In this document: piece after piece, positions 12,268 through 24,977 of the stretch | How the letters are laid out: each line of letters opens with the position of its first letter | How positions within the stretch are numbered: the stretch's first letter is position 1 | From: Gliomastix tumulicola | Lineage: Eukaryota; Ascomycota; Sordariomycetes; Hypocreales; Bionectriaceae | Direction: 5' to 3' | Assembly: GCA_001599755.1 (NCBI GenBank) | Contig: BCHX01000004.1 | Span: forward strand, 3,038,001 to 3,102,000 | DNA length: 64,000 nucleotides | Program-made: the position numbers and the translations under genes | The notes under the pieces: generated by a model | What the model saw: only the letters and a program-made list of their open reading frames with translations | Databases searched by the model: none | What the model was told of the DNA's origin: nothing

Positions 12268-14667
12268 TCATGCGCCTGCCCAATTCCGGTCGGCCGCCGC
12301 TTTGAAGAGGCACGCTGCCGTCTCCAGTTGCTCCCATTCTGTCTCGACGGTGCCGTTTAGACTAAGGCCATGGACCGAGAAGTCCAACTGGTTCTCGCCA
12401 AAGAGAGAAGGATCAAGACTCTCTGCGAGGACGTTGTCGAGCCCGCTCCATGCCTGACTTGGCCAGGTTTCTGGGGAAGTATGATCAATCCCTGCGGCCG
12501 TGTGGTCGGCATTCAATCCCGGGGCGCTGTGTGAGTCTGAGCCTGTCCTGTTTGCCTGGATCTCTAGAACAGAACACATCTGAGTTATATCCGTGAGCCT
12601 CTTTGCAGCAGTCTTGTTTCCGGAATCAGCCAGGTGGCGAAGCTGGATAACCGCTCTTTGGACCTCGGGCTCCGTAGATGCACCGATGCCGGAAACTTCT
12701 GCCATGACGAACACAAACGCCGCAGAGAAGACTGCGTCTAAATCGAAGAAGCCGAATTTGGCTGGAAGGCAGTCAGTAGGGAGAAAAATTCTCAAGTGCG
12801 TTGTACATGTAGGCATATCACTCACTCAAGACCCCTTGCCTATTGATGGTTTCAACCATTGTCAAGGCTTGCCGTGCAGCCTCGATGCAAGGCCGGCAGA
12901 ACACCTCCAGGGCCGCGCCCTCAGCCGACTGACCCTGCGGCGGAGCATTCTCGTCTTGGATCCTCGACTTGGCCGTGAGTAGGAGCGTAGGACGGGTGAC
13001 TAGCATGATGGACTGCGCCACGATTAGTTTCGGCGTTGTAGAGCCCGCAAGGTGTGATCCCACCTGGAATAGCATCAAGTATAGCGTGGCACTAGTCCGC
13101 GAGAGACCTGAGATCCGATCGTTCGCGTGTGCTGGAGGTATGCTTTTCTGAACCATGGAGAGAGAGGCAAGGATAGTCCGTAACTGGATGACGAACTCCC
13201 GTTCAGAATTGTGCCTGCGACCATAGATGTCTTGAAGAGGAAGAGCTATCAGCCGGCTGCGGCTTGAGGAGGTGGGGAATGCAAATGCCAAACAAACCTC
13301 GAGTGATCCGCCCCGTTATCCAAGCAAGCTCAACGCTTGTCCTCAGGGCAGTCGCTGATGCGAAGCCCATGTAGTCGAAGGGGGGAGGGGTAGTAATAGC
13401 GCTGTCAGCGACGCCAACTGGGTTTCCGGTGGCCGCAGCAAGTCGCCTAAAGCCAGATCGTCAGGCACATGTTCACGCGAGGCTCGAACGTGTGTCTACG
13501 CCTACCTGTCCTGCATATAGATGGTCCACCATAGCCTATTCCTGTGCGTAGCTTCGTAAGATCTATTCTGTTCCTCTTGTCGAGCCATGCCATTGGAAAT
13601 AGCCAGTCGCAGCCCTACCCCTGCCTTTGCCTCGGAAATCAGTTTCCCGTGTCACATAGGAGTGACAGATCCGACTCACATATACGTATGCATCCTCCTT
13701 GCGATCTGCACATTGAAGGTAGAAGGCAATGAGACTCATGATCTCCACCGCGACTATATCATAATTGCGGAGCGCTGAGAATCCGGGAAGGCGATTGAGG
13801 GCCTCCTGGAAGTTCCGGGCGCCCGGCAGCTCCTCGTTGCTCTCAGTCGGCCCCTGTAGCAGCTCCCCGATGGCCATGACAAGCAGGAATTTGAGGTAGA
13901 AAACGCCCTTGGAGGGCCTGTTATCGCTCAGGTCGCTGTACAAAGCATTTATGCGGTCTGAAAAATCGCTAGGATCAAGAAAGTGCTGCGCAGTTCCAAG
14001 GTAGTCGAGAAACGTCTGGAGCAGAGCCAGGGCCCTATCCTCAGCAGGCCGTTCAACTCCAAACATTTTGATTGGGCCATTCGCCGGTTTCGATAGTAGG
14101 CTATTAGCATCTTCGGGTGAGGGGCCCTCGTGACCCTGTTCGGAGAAGCCATGCTGTTGAATGGGGATGACCCCCTTCGACAAGGGCTCAATTCGACTTT
14201 CGAAAGGTAAGCTCGATGTCAAGCCGGGGTCCAGCATCAGGCCTTTCAATAGTAAGCAGAAAATCCAAGGGCAGGAATAGTAAGGTAAGTACCGGATTGC
14301 TCGTCCGATGCGGCTTGAGGCCCCAGGTCTTGATACTCGTATGGTACGTGCTGACCTGGCGATGTCGTCTCAGCAACTGACATTGGGCCAAACGGCAACG
14401 TCGATACTTGGCTCTCGAGATGCCTGACCTGGCTAAATCGTCTGTTATTGGCAACTAGCATTAAATGGAGAGTGTGGCCGACAAGAGCACTCACGCCGCC
14501 CAAGGACGATGGCGCTGGTCAAAGACACATTCGTGCCCGTGCTCGGAGCAAAACCGACATGGCTCGTCGCCCGTGCATTTGACCTTGCGGCGCCTGCAGA
14601 CCAAACAGCTGTTTTTCTTGGATGAGCCTGTATGGAGCGAGTAGGAAGCCAAGATGGACTCACGCAT
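12268..14667 (-). CDS. Zn2Cys6 transcription factor with fungal regulatory (MHR) domain
   Basis: Seven exons on the minus strand (14667-14495, 14441-14293, 14242-13680, 13630-13506, 13446-13298, 13245-12826, 12761-12268) give 690 aa. The Zn2Cys6 cluster begins near residue 21 (SCLVCRRRKVKC ... EPCRFC), followed by a short heptad linker (RFSQVRHLESQV). The middle-homology region contains the typical FYLQCADRKEDAY and RLWWTIYMQDRRLAAATGNP blocks. It should bind CGG-type sites in the nucleus as a pathway regulator. The start is the least certain part: the chosen ATG is the first in frame with the cluster. The donor after exon 2 (GTACTT) and the acceptor before exon 4 (CCGAG) are weak choices, although both keep the conserved frame. 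Confidence 0.82.
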
Positions 14668-15662
14668 TCTGTACGCGACCGCTGGAGGAGCGCCCAGTAC
14701 GCGCAGCACGGCGCGGGGCCGGCCCAGGACTGCGAGAGCTGCCACTCAATTCCATGGGTGCTGATGAATTTCCTCGGCATGGGGTTGAAGGGAAACTTGG
14801 GCCCTTGCCACCCACGGGGTGTGATCTTACAGCTCAAGTATTCAGCTGTGTGTTGGTCGGGAGCGACCAGATGGAGCTATTGCACCGTGCCAGACTTAGC
14901 GCCCTGTGCAGACCAGGACACGTCCCGCGTCAAGTGCCCGCAATTTGGTGGGGTACCAAGCGGGAGCTTCGCGAGTACCTATCGCTGGCAGCTTGCGAAG
15001 CTGGGTCCCAATGTAGTCGAATAAATACCTGACTTATGGGACCATACATTTTGGGTGTGTATGTGGCTCAAGTTTTTCTTCCACCACCTGGTTCCCACCA
15101 AAACTCTATGGTAAAATCCGCCAAGCTCCCCCCTCCACTATGTATCATTGAGCTACCGATCAAGTACCTTCCAAGCCCCGCGCCCGCCATCATTTCCCCC
15201 CCACCAAGCCAGCCTGTGTGATCCAATCAACCCACGATCATCACAAGACTCACAAGCTCATGCGTACTTATCTGCATCTGTACATCTCATCATATGCGGC
15301 CCCGGACCTGTTGAAAGTTTGGCGCGAATCAGGTACGACTTCTCCGATACTACTGGCAGCTGTTTGGTAGTGCTTCAGTGGCTAACATCTCGACCAGCAA
15401 CTCCCCTCCTTGCTCCCAGCCACCTTGAGTGAGTGTCTCACTTGGACGGACAACTCTCAGACGAGCTCGCAACGCCCTTCTAATCATTTACGGCCAGCGC
15501 TCTTTTTACCTTCTTCTTGCATCTCTGGCAAACACGCTGTCTCTTCTTCCGACCTCGGTACCGACGGATTCAGCAGACCACCGGCGAGCTATAGGGACGC
15601 CCTGGGCTACGATAAGACCATATTCGTCCACGAGGCTGTGCGATACCTGATCAACCGCGATC
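14668..15662. promoter_or_regulatory. Divergent intergenic region between the Zn2Cys6 gene and lsb5
   Basis: About 1 kb separates the two divergent starts and should hold both promoters. If the Zn2Cys6 gene has an upstream exon, part of this stretch is its 5' untranslated region. No other gene was recognised. Confidence 0.5.
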
Positions 15663-17289
15663 ATGTTTCAACAGGTACGCCAAGCGAACAGCTGCCTCCC
15701 TTTGACTCAGAGCACTCGCCTCGCCTTGAGGTGTCTGCGTTTGCATAGCTGCGGCACAGTGCACGTGCTCAACGCTGTCCTTCCAAGACAGATTCCAGCA
15801 GGCGATATTAACCATCTTTGCAGAAGAAGCCGTACTCGGCTGTGACAGTGACCATCGAGAATCTCACAGGCGAGACCTACGAGGAGGACGACCTCAGCGG
15901 CATCCCTGAGCTAGTCGAGGTGATCAAGCTCCAGGCGTCGGGACCAACGGAAGCAGCGCGCGCCATCCGCAAAAAGCTCAAGTACGGAAATGTGCACCGT
16001 CAGATCCGCGCCTTGGTCATTCTAGACGGCCTCATACAGAATGCCGGTCCGCGGTTCCAGCGCGCCTTCTTGGACGAGCCGCTGTTGGAGCGCCTGCGCG
16101 TTTGCGGCACGTCTAACCTGTCCGATCCGGACGTGACCAAAAAGTGTAGGGAGCTGTTTGCCCAGTGGACTGCCTACTCCAAGACGCCTGGGCTCCAGAA
16201 GATTGCTCAGCTTCACAAGGTAAGAGAGGCCCTTGGCCTTTTCGGGGTCTCTGACAGGCAACACGAGGACAAGATACTGACTGATACGTGGCTCAGGAAC
16301 TACCCAAGCGCAAGGTGGCCGTGACTCAGGAGAGGTCCAAGGTTCTGAGAGAGACGGAGGAGAATCCCTTTGGAGACGATGAGGAAGAGGAGGCCCGCAA
16401 TGCTGCCCAGCAGACCGCTGCCGCGGGCCCTTCTTCGAGCGCATCCGCGTCCAAGCCAGGGCACAAATCCACGTCGTCCACTTCGGGAGGGCTGTTCGGT
16501 AGCTCGTCCAAGGACAAGAAGAAGGACAAGGCCAAAACGACGGGCAAGAAGAAGCCATTCAACCTAGAGGCTGAAAAGGAGCAGATGAAGGTGGTCATTG
16601 CCGACGCCTCAATCGCCTCGACGAACCTGATCAACATCATGCAGAGCATCAACCGTGAGACGGAGCAGATTTCGGAGAACAGGGCTGCCGTCGAGCGGTT
16701 CGAGCAATGCAAGACCCTTAGGAGGCGAGTCCTTCGCTATGTGAGCCTCTCACGTCACGACGACATTGTTCAGTTCACCTTTTTCCTTTTTCTTTTCTAA
16801 CCCAGGTCATGACTAGATCCATAAGGTGGAAGAAGAACAATGGCTGGGCAGTCTCCTAAACGCCAACGACGCTCTCGTTCATGCGCTCATGTCCTTCGAG
16901 CAAATGGACCGGTCCATCGATGCGGACAGTGACTCCGATGATGAGCTCGCGGAGCAGGCTCATCTCTACCGAAGTGCGTCCTGATCCTACGGCCCGTTCC
17001 TTCAACATTTCCGGGCCGTCCACGCTAATCAATTCATTTGACAGTGATCACGGAGAAGGGCAAGGAGTCGGCGGATACCGAGACCCCCGACCTGGCACAC
17101 CTGTCCATCAACACGACGGGGGCGCCCCCGAGACCCTCTGCGCTCAGCAAGCCAGCCAGCGCACCGCCACCGCAGCCCCCTCGACCCGTCATCCAGCGGC
17201 AGGAGACGGAGGAGGACGATGACGATCCGTTCGGCGATAAGAACGTCGTGGAGACGCCTGCCTTTGAACGAGGCGAGCCGAGGTGGTGA
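15663..17289 (+). CDS. lsb5: Lsb5-like VHS-GAT endocytic adaptor
   Basis: Exons 15663-15674, 15824-16219, 16297-16740, 16817-16973 and 17045-17289 give 417 aa. The first coding exon is only 12 nt (MFQQ), joined to KKPYSAVTVTIENLTGE. Residues about 5-140 form a VHS domain, and about 235-330 a GAT-like domain (ASTNLINIMQSINRETEQ, LLNANDALVHALMSFEQ). Between them lies a Lys/Ser-rich linker with an NPF motif (EENPFGDDEE), and a related DPFGD sits near the C-terminus; NPF motifs bind EH-domain endocytic proteins. Lsb5 links ubiquitin or Arf signals to actin patches during endocytosis and sorting. The exon joins restore EQAHLYRMITEKGKES across the last intron. Confidence 0.9.
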
Positions 17290-18098
17290 AAAGGGACAGG
17301 GAGAGTCCCTGCGATGATAATACTCTTGTATGCGGTCTCGGAGGTCGTGGCATGGTTCTTTTTGGGTTATTTAATTAATTCAACACGTGGCAGCGGGTTA
17401 CGTGCGAGGTGATAGGGGTCGTATTTGGAAATTTCCAGTCCTGGATCTGATTCCTTGAGTCGCGGGTCTCACGTCTCTTCACAAACCATATCAGTATCAC
17501 CCCCAATAGGACACTACGGGAAGCATTCACGAGCCATACTCGTAGACGAGTCGTAGAGTACTAGTATCCAACTATCCCGCCCAAAGATTATGCCGTTACA
17601 TCGCCAACGCCATGATTCCAAAGAAGTGTAGGGTACGCATGCAGCCGAACCGGAAATTCCAAATCTCAACGCTCGAGATGGGTGTCAATGAGCGAGCACA
17701 CCGAGTGGAGCATCGTACGGTCCAGGTTTATCCCTGCACGGGGCAAGACGTCCGTATTCCGGAGATGCAGGGCTTGCGGGCAACATGAAGGTACAGAGTA
17801 CTTTTGAAAGCTTGCAATCTCGTGGATCAGAGGCCTCATGATACGTGTGACGCTCGGCACGACAAGCCAGTGGGGGGCAACTTCGTGAACTGTCCGTCCA
17901 GCATAATAGAGACGACATATTGATCGTAGACTGGGCTGGAACTGAGGTGGTTAGTGGAGGCCAGAAACTTGGCTCTCTGTCTTGGGCGACTCCTGCCGGC
18001 GTACAGTGTCCGCGCCCTAGCACGACTAGGCGCCCCCTTCACATCAGGGATGCAGGATGCAAGAAGTGCCAGAGATTGGCAGGCAATAGTGTGATGAT

Positions 18099-18180
<82 letters not shown>
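18099..18180 (+). repeat. 82-nt uninterrupted G homopolymer
   Basis: Every base from 18099 to 18180 is G. It lies in the gene-free stretch downstream of lsb5. It would be expected to form G-quadruplex structures on the G-rich strand. The true length may differ, because long homopolymers are hard to sequence. Confidence 0.9.
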
Positions 18181-18183
<3 letters not shown>

Positions 18184-18455
18184 CTCGCAGGCGGGCGGCC
18201 TGATGGTCGATCAGGTAGTCCAAATAGCCTGTAACTCACCTGCGGCCTGGCGGTTCCAGGCCAAGCAGCCTGAAGTGCGCGCACGGAACTTTCGAGGGCA
18301 GCAGGCAAGGGAGAAGCGCCTGGAACCAGAGGAGACCGCAAGCCATGTTTTACCTGCCATGAGCTCTGATGCTCCGAGCGCCCACCCCCGGATTTGCACA
18401 CATCCTTGCTTCTGTTTGTGCGCAGTCGGGGGGCCACGATGCCTATGATTCTTCT

Positions 18456-18459
<4 letters not shown>

Positions 18460-18486
<27 letters not shown>
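18460..18486 (+). repeat. (CTG)9 microsatellite
   Basis: Nine perfect CTG units follow a CTTCTTCTC run. They are noncoding here, since neither strand fits a recognised gene. Confidence 0.9.
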
Positions 18487-18487
<1 letters not shown>

Positions 18488-19210
18488 CTCTCCCTCGTGA
18501 CTTTGTTTCATCAGGAGGCATGAATGCTGGAGATGAGCCATGGAAAATGCGATCGCGACCGATCGGTGGCTCGGGTCTATCGAATGAAAGGGATGCAAGG
18601 TTTTCTGAAAACGGTGAGCAATTGCTTGTTGCGTGTCACGGCGACTCCGGTGGGAAGGGAGATGAGACGACCCCCCCTTGACAAAAAGGAACACACACCA
18701 CCAGAAGATCATCCCCCCCCGCCTCCTCCCTGCACGAATATACAGAGGGCGGGTGATGGGCGGAGCGGAAATTCAGGATACATACGTACATACAGGGACA
18801 GGCCGTCCACGATGCTCGATTATTGATGCATGCGTTGGTCCGGGAAATGCTCGTGAACTTTTGGGTTACATCTGTTGGTCGGGCTCAGGTCAAGGTGGCA
18901 GACCAAAAATAATAGCAGCAGGGCTGATTTTTGCGAGAGCAGCCATTGGATGTTTCAGGCCTGCTTAGTAGCTGCTGTAGTGCTGCAGCGCTGCAGGGAA
19001 GGCAAACTCACTAGTCCAGCTCACCGTCCATCCCACCCACACACCCCTACATCATGTACGAGCGATCGACGATAATAATGCTACGAACTAGGAGGGAGCA
19101 GGACGTTATGATGGACAGCAGCCAGTGCTACCGTACCGTCTACCGCCCGGCCTGGTACCGGTACTTCCCCCCTCCCCCCCCCTTGACCCTCAGCAAAATT
19201 GTCCGCCGAA

Positions 19211-19228
19211 GGGGGGGGGGGGGGGGGG
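19211..19228 (+). repeat. 18-nt G homopolymer
   Basis: Eighteen consecutive G bases, preceded at about 19168-19182 by C-rich runs, so the two strands could pair as a loose hairpin. Confidence 0.9.
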
Positions 19229-20035
19229 CGTGCGTGAGATCAATGAGTCGTTTGACTCGGAGATGACAGGCGCACCGTCACAAGATGGAAGCTTGGTCCG
19301 TGTCCACACTTGTCCATAGCTTCCGCCCAGCGACAGCGATTGAGACAGAGCGATCTGGTCAGAGCTGAACCCTCTTTCTGGAGGTCCATCAGGTTAGGTT
19401 CAGTTTTTGCCCTGCGATCGCCTGGCTAGTCATGCTTGACGGTGACGAGGCTCGGCAGCTGGACCGGAGAGACACGGGCAGAGAGCAGAGCAGGAAGAAT
19501 AATAAGGTACCTACAATACACGGGGGGAGGCTTCACCCACGCCCCTCTGGAACTTTTGGAGCACAGGAGGATGAGAGAAAAAAGACCCCGAGGCTGCACC
19601 GCGTTCGTCATGGGTGAAAATCTTTCAGATTCGGATTGGCAATTTTTATGCCACTTATGTATCCCGTACAGGACACTAAGCACAAGGTCTGGTATAAATA
19701 ATAGTGCAGACAGGGCAGGTCGGGCCATCTGTCGAGAGGAGAGGGGAGGGCCCCTTTGTTGGTCGCAGACGGGCCATCGTCATTCACAAGATAAGAAAAA
19801 CCTGCCTAGCCTACATGTTGTAATCAGGAAGAAGCCTGTTGGCGATCACCAGACAGGCTCCAAATAACGTTGAGGGTGTCTTTTGCCAACGGTACTTCGG
19901 GAGGGGTCTCCCACAAGCCAGCCAACTGAGGCGGATGGTCCTGCTCTCCAAGGCCAGCCACCATTCCTCGCTTCAGCTATGCCGCCCTTGCCGAAGCCCA
20001 TGGAATCACTTCTCTTTCCTTTCTATTTTTTCTCT

Positions 20036-20040
<5 letters not shown>

Positions 20041-20066
<26 letters not shown>
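20041..20066 (+). repeat. (CT)13 microsatellite
   Basis: Thirteen perfect CT units in the long upstream region of the C2H2 gene. Pyrimidine-rich tracts are common in fungal promoters. Confidence 0.9.
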
Positions 20067-20071
<5 letters not shown>

Positions 20072-20460
20072 CATCTCTTAGTGCGCATTTGAATGCCATT
20101 TCCAAGGTGGGGGTGGATGGGAACCTAGACGCCGCTCGTGGGCTGCCCAGCTGGGGTAGACAATAGAAGTCAGAGTCGTAGCGTTTCTATTGAGGGGACA
20201 GGCTGCGGCCCCAGCTTTCGCTAGCTGCTGCGCACAGAGCCTGTCCATGACAACTCTCTCAAGAGCTTGACTCATCACGTCACGTCATCGTAACGGGATG
20301 CGGCGAACAACGGGCTGCCCTCTGCCAAGAGCGTCTCGCTTCCAGTACTTCACATGTCAGTAGCAGAGCAGGGAAGTTGAATCAGCCCGTGTGGGTGGTG
20401 GGCAGACCACCCCCCCCATCACCTGAAGCGAAGTACGTGCGGCTCCCCAGCAAGGCGAGC

Positions 20461-20475
20461 GTGCGCGCGCGCGCG
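20461..20475 (+). repeat. Alternating GC tract (Z-DNA-prone)
   Basis: The run GTGCGCGCGCGCGCG is strictly alternating purine-pyrimidine, the classic Z-DNA-forming pattern. No function can be assigned. Confidence 0.75.
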
Positions 20476-20790
20476 AACAGATCATGGTCAGTGCAGGCAG
20501 GGCAAGGACCATGGTGGGAGGGGCTCACCAGGGATTGGGTGTCTTGTCTCACGCACATGCCAGTCGCGATCCCATCCTCTGGCTTCTAGAAGGTTTCTGG
20601 AACAATAGTAAACGGTGTGGGAAACAATCTGAAAATCTGCCGGGTCAGCGAACCTGGAGGAGCCGGCCGATTGATGATTCGCCGTCGTACAGTATCACAG
20701 TGCCTCGTGTGTGCGTAGTCTGGAGGCACGATTGATTACCCCAAGTGGAAGTTGGATGCCGTGTTTCGAAACCAATGATCAGCCGTTGCC

Positions 20791-20812
20791 CACACACACA
20801 CACACACACACA
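20791..20812 (+). repeat. (CA)11 microsatellite
   Basis: Eleven perfect CA units in noncoding sequence. Confidence 0.9.
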
Positions 20813-21406
20813 TCTGCAGGCCATGATACGTGCTGACCTCACTGACTCGCCAGGACAGCTTGTGTGTGTCTTTCGCCCTCCCGCACATCGCCATCGCCGT
20901 CTCGCAAACTGGCACATCAAACAGCAACTTCCCACACAAGGAGGGCGAACGATCAGGCAGATTTCAGCTCGTCCCAGGACCCGCAATCCATCCATCCCTC
21001 GGTGGGGGCTTTTATTTTTAGTGGACACACCTGAAAAGTTTCTGACCACGTTTGGCCGGGGTTTCGTTCCAGAGGACTTCTAGAAACCTTCCTAGGGCGG
21101 TCTAGCGCAATTTCCCAAGGCGATCATGGGTCGTCGGCCGCCCCCCACGAACCAACCACAGCCCGAGGAGCAAGCAGCAGAACCGCCGCGCGGCCGCCTC
21201 AAGATTGCGTTGGTCCTCTCTCTGACGTAACGTTAGGGGGAGAAAAAAGGGAAAAAAGTAAGCCGTCAATAAGCACTTCCCTCTTCCCCCCCTCCCCTCC
21301 TCCTAGGAGATCCCCGACAATAAGGAGTCAGAATGCTATTGTCTCTCTTCGGGGTGAGCGTGGAAATGACATGCCATGCACAGTGTCTGCCCACAGGAGG
21401 TTTTTC

Positions 21407-21424
21407 TTTTTTTTTTTTTTTTTT
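21407..21424 (+). repeat. 18-nt T homopolymer
   Basis: Eighteen consecutive T bases following TTTTTC, in the gene-free region. Confidence 0.85.
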
Positions 21425-24400
21425 GGGAGGAAAGGCGGTGGTCAGTGCACGGGGCCGTGTCTTGCTTGTCGGCGGCAGCAGTGGAGTGACCCGTTGGGCT
21501 AGGGGAAGGCTCATCAGGACTTTGACCTGCCAGGACGCGGATAAAAAAAGAGAAAAGGAAGATCATGGTGTGCCCTGCATTGGTGTCATGTTTCTAACGC
21601 ATACTACGTTTATGTCAGAGGAATTCGTAAAACGCAAGCCACTATCGGCGAAAGCCCACGCCCCGGTATCTCTAATCCTCCGATAACCCCCGAACAAGCC
21701 CGTTCCCCTCCTGCCTCGCCTACTGAGACAATGAGAAAAAACCAGCGGCGTTTCTCACGTCAGTCACACGGTGGGTCGATGGGCAGAGACATACTACTAC
21801 TACACACGCACACAGTGATGGAGACTTGATAGAATGAGGATGGAAGGAAAAAAGGAAGCCTGCAGGAGGAATGCACTGCTGGGCAAAGGCATTCCACGGC
21901 GCCCCGTGGGCAGGGGGGGAGAAAGGCCCGTGGAAGACTGCTAGAAGCACTCTAGAAGCCAGCTAATCCTTGACAAGTGCATCCGAAGTGCAAAAGCGCA
22001 GGGGTATGCGTAGCTACGTCAAGATTGCCGGGGATCCATTCAATGCAAGGTACATGTACCGTCTCGCCCCCGGCTACTAGTACGGGTACTTTGGCAGCGA
22101 AAGCCTTGCCTGCCCACTGGCGGGCTTTTGGCGGGTGACCGAAAAAGAGCGTCGCATCGTTCACGCACTGTCCCGCCGTTGGTCAATCGGGTCGCAGTCA
22201 CCTGGCCAGACTCTGCCAGGGAGGGAGGAAGGGGGGAAAGCAGGTTTGTTGGTCTGGTGACAAGGGCCAAGATGCATCAGGTGATGGCCTCAGCACGTCC
22301 CGACGTTCTGGTTCCCGACGCCCGCAAGTGAGGGGAACATGAGGTGGCCAACGCTCTCGTTCTCATTCATCGCGGTGGGTGCCTCTGTATTCAATAGCGA
22401 AACCAACAGACGAGCAAGAATTGGCGTCGGATAGCGCACCTCCAGGCTTTTTTTCTTTTCTTTCGCACGGTGGAGCCAAGAGGTACATGTACCTACTAAT
22501 CTGTGTACTTTTGGCCCGTCCAGGAAGGGCCTCGAGACATCCTCCTCCTGCGATTGGATCGCGACAGAAGCGGGAGGATCGGTCACCTCCGGGCTGCATG
22601 CCCAAAGGTACTACACGCGTGCTCCTCCCTTTCTCGCTCTGCGAACCAACCGCACGCAGAAGCGAGTCAGGACAACGCAGCGCACGACGCAAGGGGGGGC
22701 CGCCAGAAGCCGATAAAGTCTGCCATCACTGGCATGGCCGCCGCCGAGGGTAACAAAGATCACCGGGTCTATTTTGGGTAGAGCCGAGCCAACAGTCGAC
22801 TCCCTGTCGTCATGTGGGAGCAGGACATGGGACAGCTGGTGGTACGTGTTGCAGGGACGCGACCACGAACATGCTGAACATGCAACGTCTGCCAGCAACC
22901 TCTTTCCGCTTCGTCTTTCCGCTCCCTGGGACTAGTGAGCTAGTCGTTCACACCTTATTGCCTTTTAGATCCTGTTTCATTTTAGGAGCCCCCGATGAAT
23001 GAGCCGTGTTGGTTTACTGTTCCATTGGGACCTCAAATGGACCCACAGGCGATGCAGGCTAATTCCTCACACTGTGCGATGATGTACTTTCGATCCAAGG
23101 CTTTGACGTCTCAAACTTTCCATCTCCATTCACCTCCGTATTGTCGTTTCCTGTATGTAAGTATTCTTGGTCATTTTATCAAGGTCGGATCGCCTGGCAC
23201 CCGGACGACGGACCCCAACTTTCTCTCGCCCTTGCCAACGGCGCCTAGGTGGTTGGACCGGGCGACAATACCTACCTCCCCTTCCTTCCCCTTGCCTTGC
23301 ACACCACGGACCCTGAGGGTGTCTGGTCCTTGTCTCGTGTGGGCAGTTTCCTATAAACTGTCGGCTCATCCCAGACCAATTTGCGATCCTGACCTGACTT
23401 GATCCGACCTGACCTGACCTGACCACTTCCCATCCAGAAATCTCCCGGCCGGCTCTTCCCCCGTCCTCATCCTTCCGCACGTCTAGAGCACCTGCGCGAT
23501 CGCGGGAGCCCACCGGGCAAGGGAGTGAACTGTTGAGTCTCTTGCCTACCATACTAAGGCTTCTGACCCAGACACTCACTACCTTACCTACGGCGGATCT
23601 GTCATCCTGATCGCAGAGCGGCACTGCGTCCACACGGCACGCGAGCGCAGCACACGCCCTCGACCTGGTCTTCTCCGAGACGCCTGCACGCCAGCCAGTC
23701 ATTCGTCCGGTCATCCATCCTTTCATCCCTTCTTTGACCGCGCAGAGATTGACGTCAAATATCCCACGCCCACGGTGAGCCCTCCTGCTGCTGTTGCTGC
23801 TGCTTATTTCGTTATTATTACCTGCTCTTTGATCGAGTCGTGTGGTGTCTCATTTGGGCAACCACCCCCCTGGTCCTTGCTGCACCGCCCCTGGCCCCTT
23901 CCCTAGGCGTGAGTACCCGGTACTTTGTACCAGGTACTTCCCACACCCCTGTCACTGCCCCTAGGCAGGCAGTATTTTTTCCCCCCCCTTGACCTTAGGC
24001 ACTGTACTTGATCATCTCACCAACTCGTCACGACGGCTTTGCACAACCATCTCAGCATAAATCAAAAGTTGCCCCTAATTCTTCAAATTTTTCTTCCCTT
24101 TTCAGGTGCCACTTTTTGCCTTTTCTTTCTTCGACTTCTTCACCTTTCGTTCGCACGGTTCATTTGCCCTGCAGTGCTTTTTTTCTTGCTGGCTTTCCCT
24201 CGTCTGCGATACAGGCCACTGCTGCTTTGTACAAGCGTCACTCGGCATAGTCCCGTTCTCCTTCGCGACGCGGCTGACATCGCTTCTGCTAGAGTCCCTG
24301 GATATCCTTCGACTGTTCGATCACAGAGCTCGCCCTTCACTCGAAATACCAGCTTCAAAAGTAAAGACCAAAAGCACAGGGGTACCCAGTGCAGTATTGG

Positions 24401-24772
24401 ACAGCAGGCTGTGCCTTTCCTTAAAAAGCTGCTCTCGTTTCCCTGACACTTGCGGATTCTCGACAGCCTCGACGATCTGCGGATACACACCCGGTCCCGC
24501 GAAGTTACCCTCAACCCAGCAGTCGACTGCACATGCTGCACACGGTTTACAACTTTTGACGATATTACTACGTTCACTTGCCCGCCTGCGACCCTCTTGA
24601 ACCACCGACTGTTGCGTCAGCCGCACATATAATATTTGAATTTTCGGATGTTGACTTCTGCGTCACTGCTCTCGGCCCTCGCCCACTTCCGCTTCCAGTG
24701 TCTCATTTGAACAATACCGCCAACGACTCGACACACTGAGCCTCAGCAAGAAAGGATTACTTTCTTTTTCTC

Positions 24773-24780
24773 AGTATAAA
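24773..24780 (+). promoter_or_regulatory. Possible TATA box of the C2H2 regulator gene
   Basis: AGTATAAA lies about 200 bp before the start codon at 24978, after a pyrimidine-rich run. The position is plausible for transcription starting near 24805-24830, but short motifs like this occur by chance. Confidence 0.35.
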
Positions 24781-24977
24781 GGACATTGACCGGCACGTGG
24801 TGGAAATTACAGGAGACCTGCCCTGGTCCTTGCATGCGGTTCCTCGACCTGAATCTGAAAGACAGGGCATTCGACTCGGCCTGTTTTGAGGGGTTCTGCT
24901 GTGCCTGATTTCTCAGCCGTTGTTCAAGATCGGAACAACTGGTTTGTCCTTACTACTTTGGCTGAGTTGGGGAGGTA

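Larger units (their letters stand above)
17290..24977. promoter_or_regulatory. 7.7-kb gene-free region upstream of the C2H2 regulator
   Basis: No open frame here shows recognisable protein similarity or a plausible exon chain. The stretch holds a concentrated set of simple repeats (82-G, 18-G, CTG, CT, CA, GC and 18-T tracts, each listed separately) and two copies of the palindrome GGTACATGTACC. It probably contains the long promoter and 5' leader of the C2H2 regulator at 24978. Noncoding transcripts cannot be excluded from sequence alone. Confidence 0.5.

Noticed and set aside
18039..18521. 160-codon minus-strand frame with a poly-proline run
   Set aside because: The run is simply the translation of the G82 tract; there is no other protein-like feature.
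23907..23935. Palindromic GTACC/GGTAC cluster
   Set aside because: Short GTAC-rich palindromes are frequent in these spacers; this cluster is too loose to call a site.
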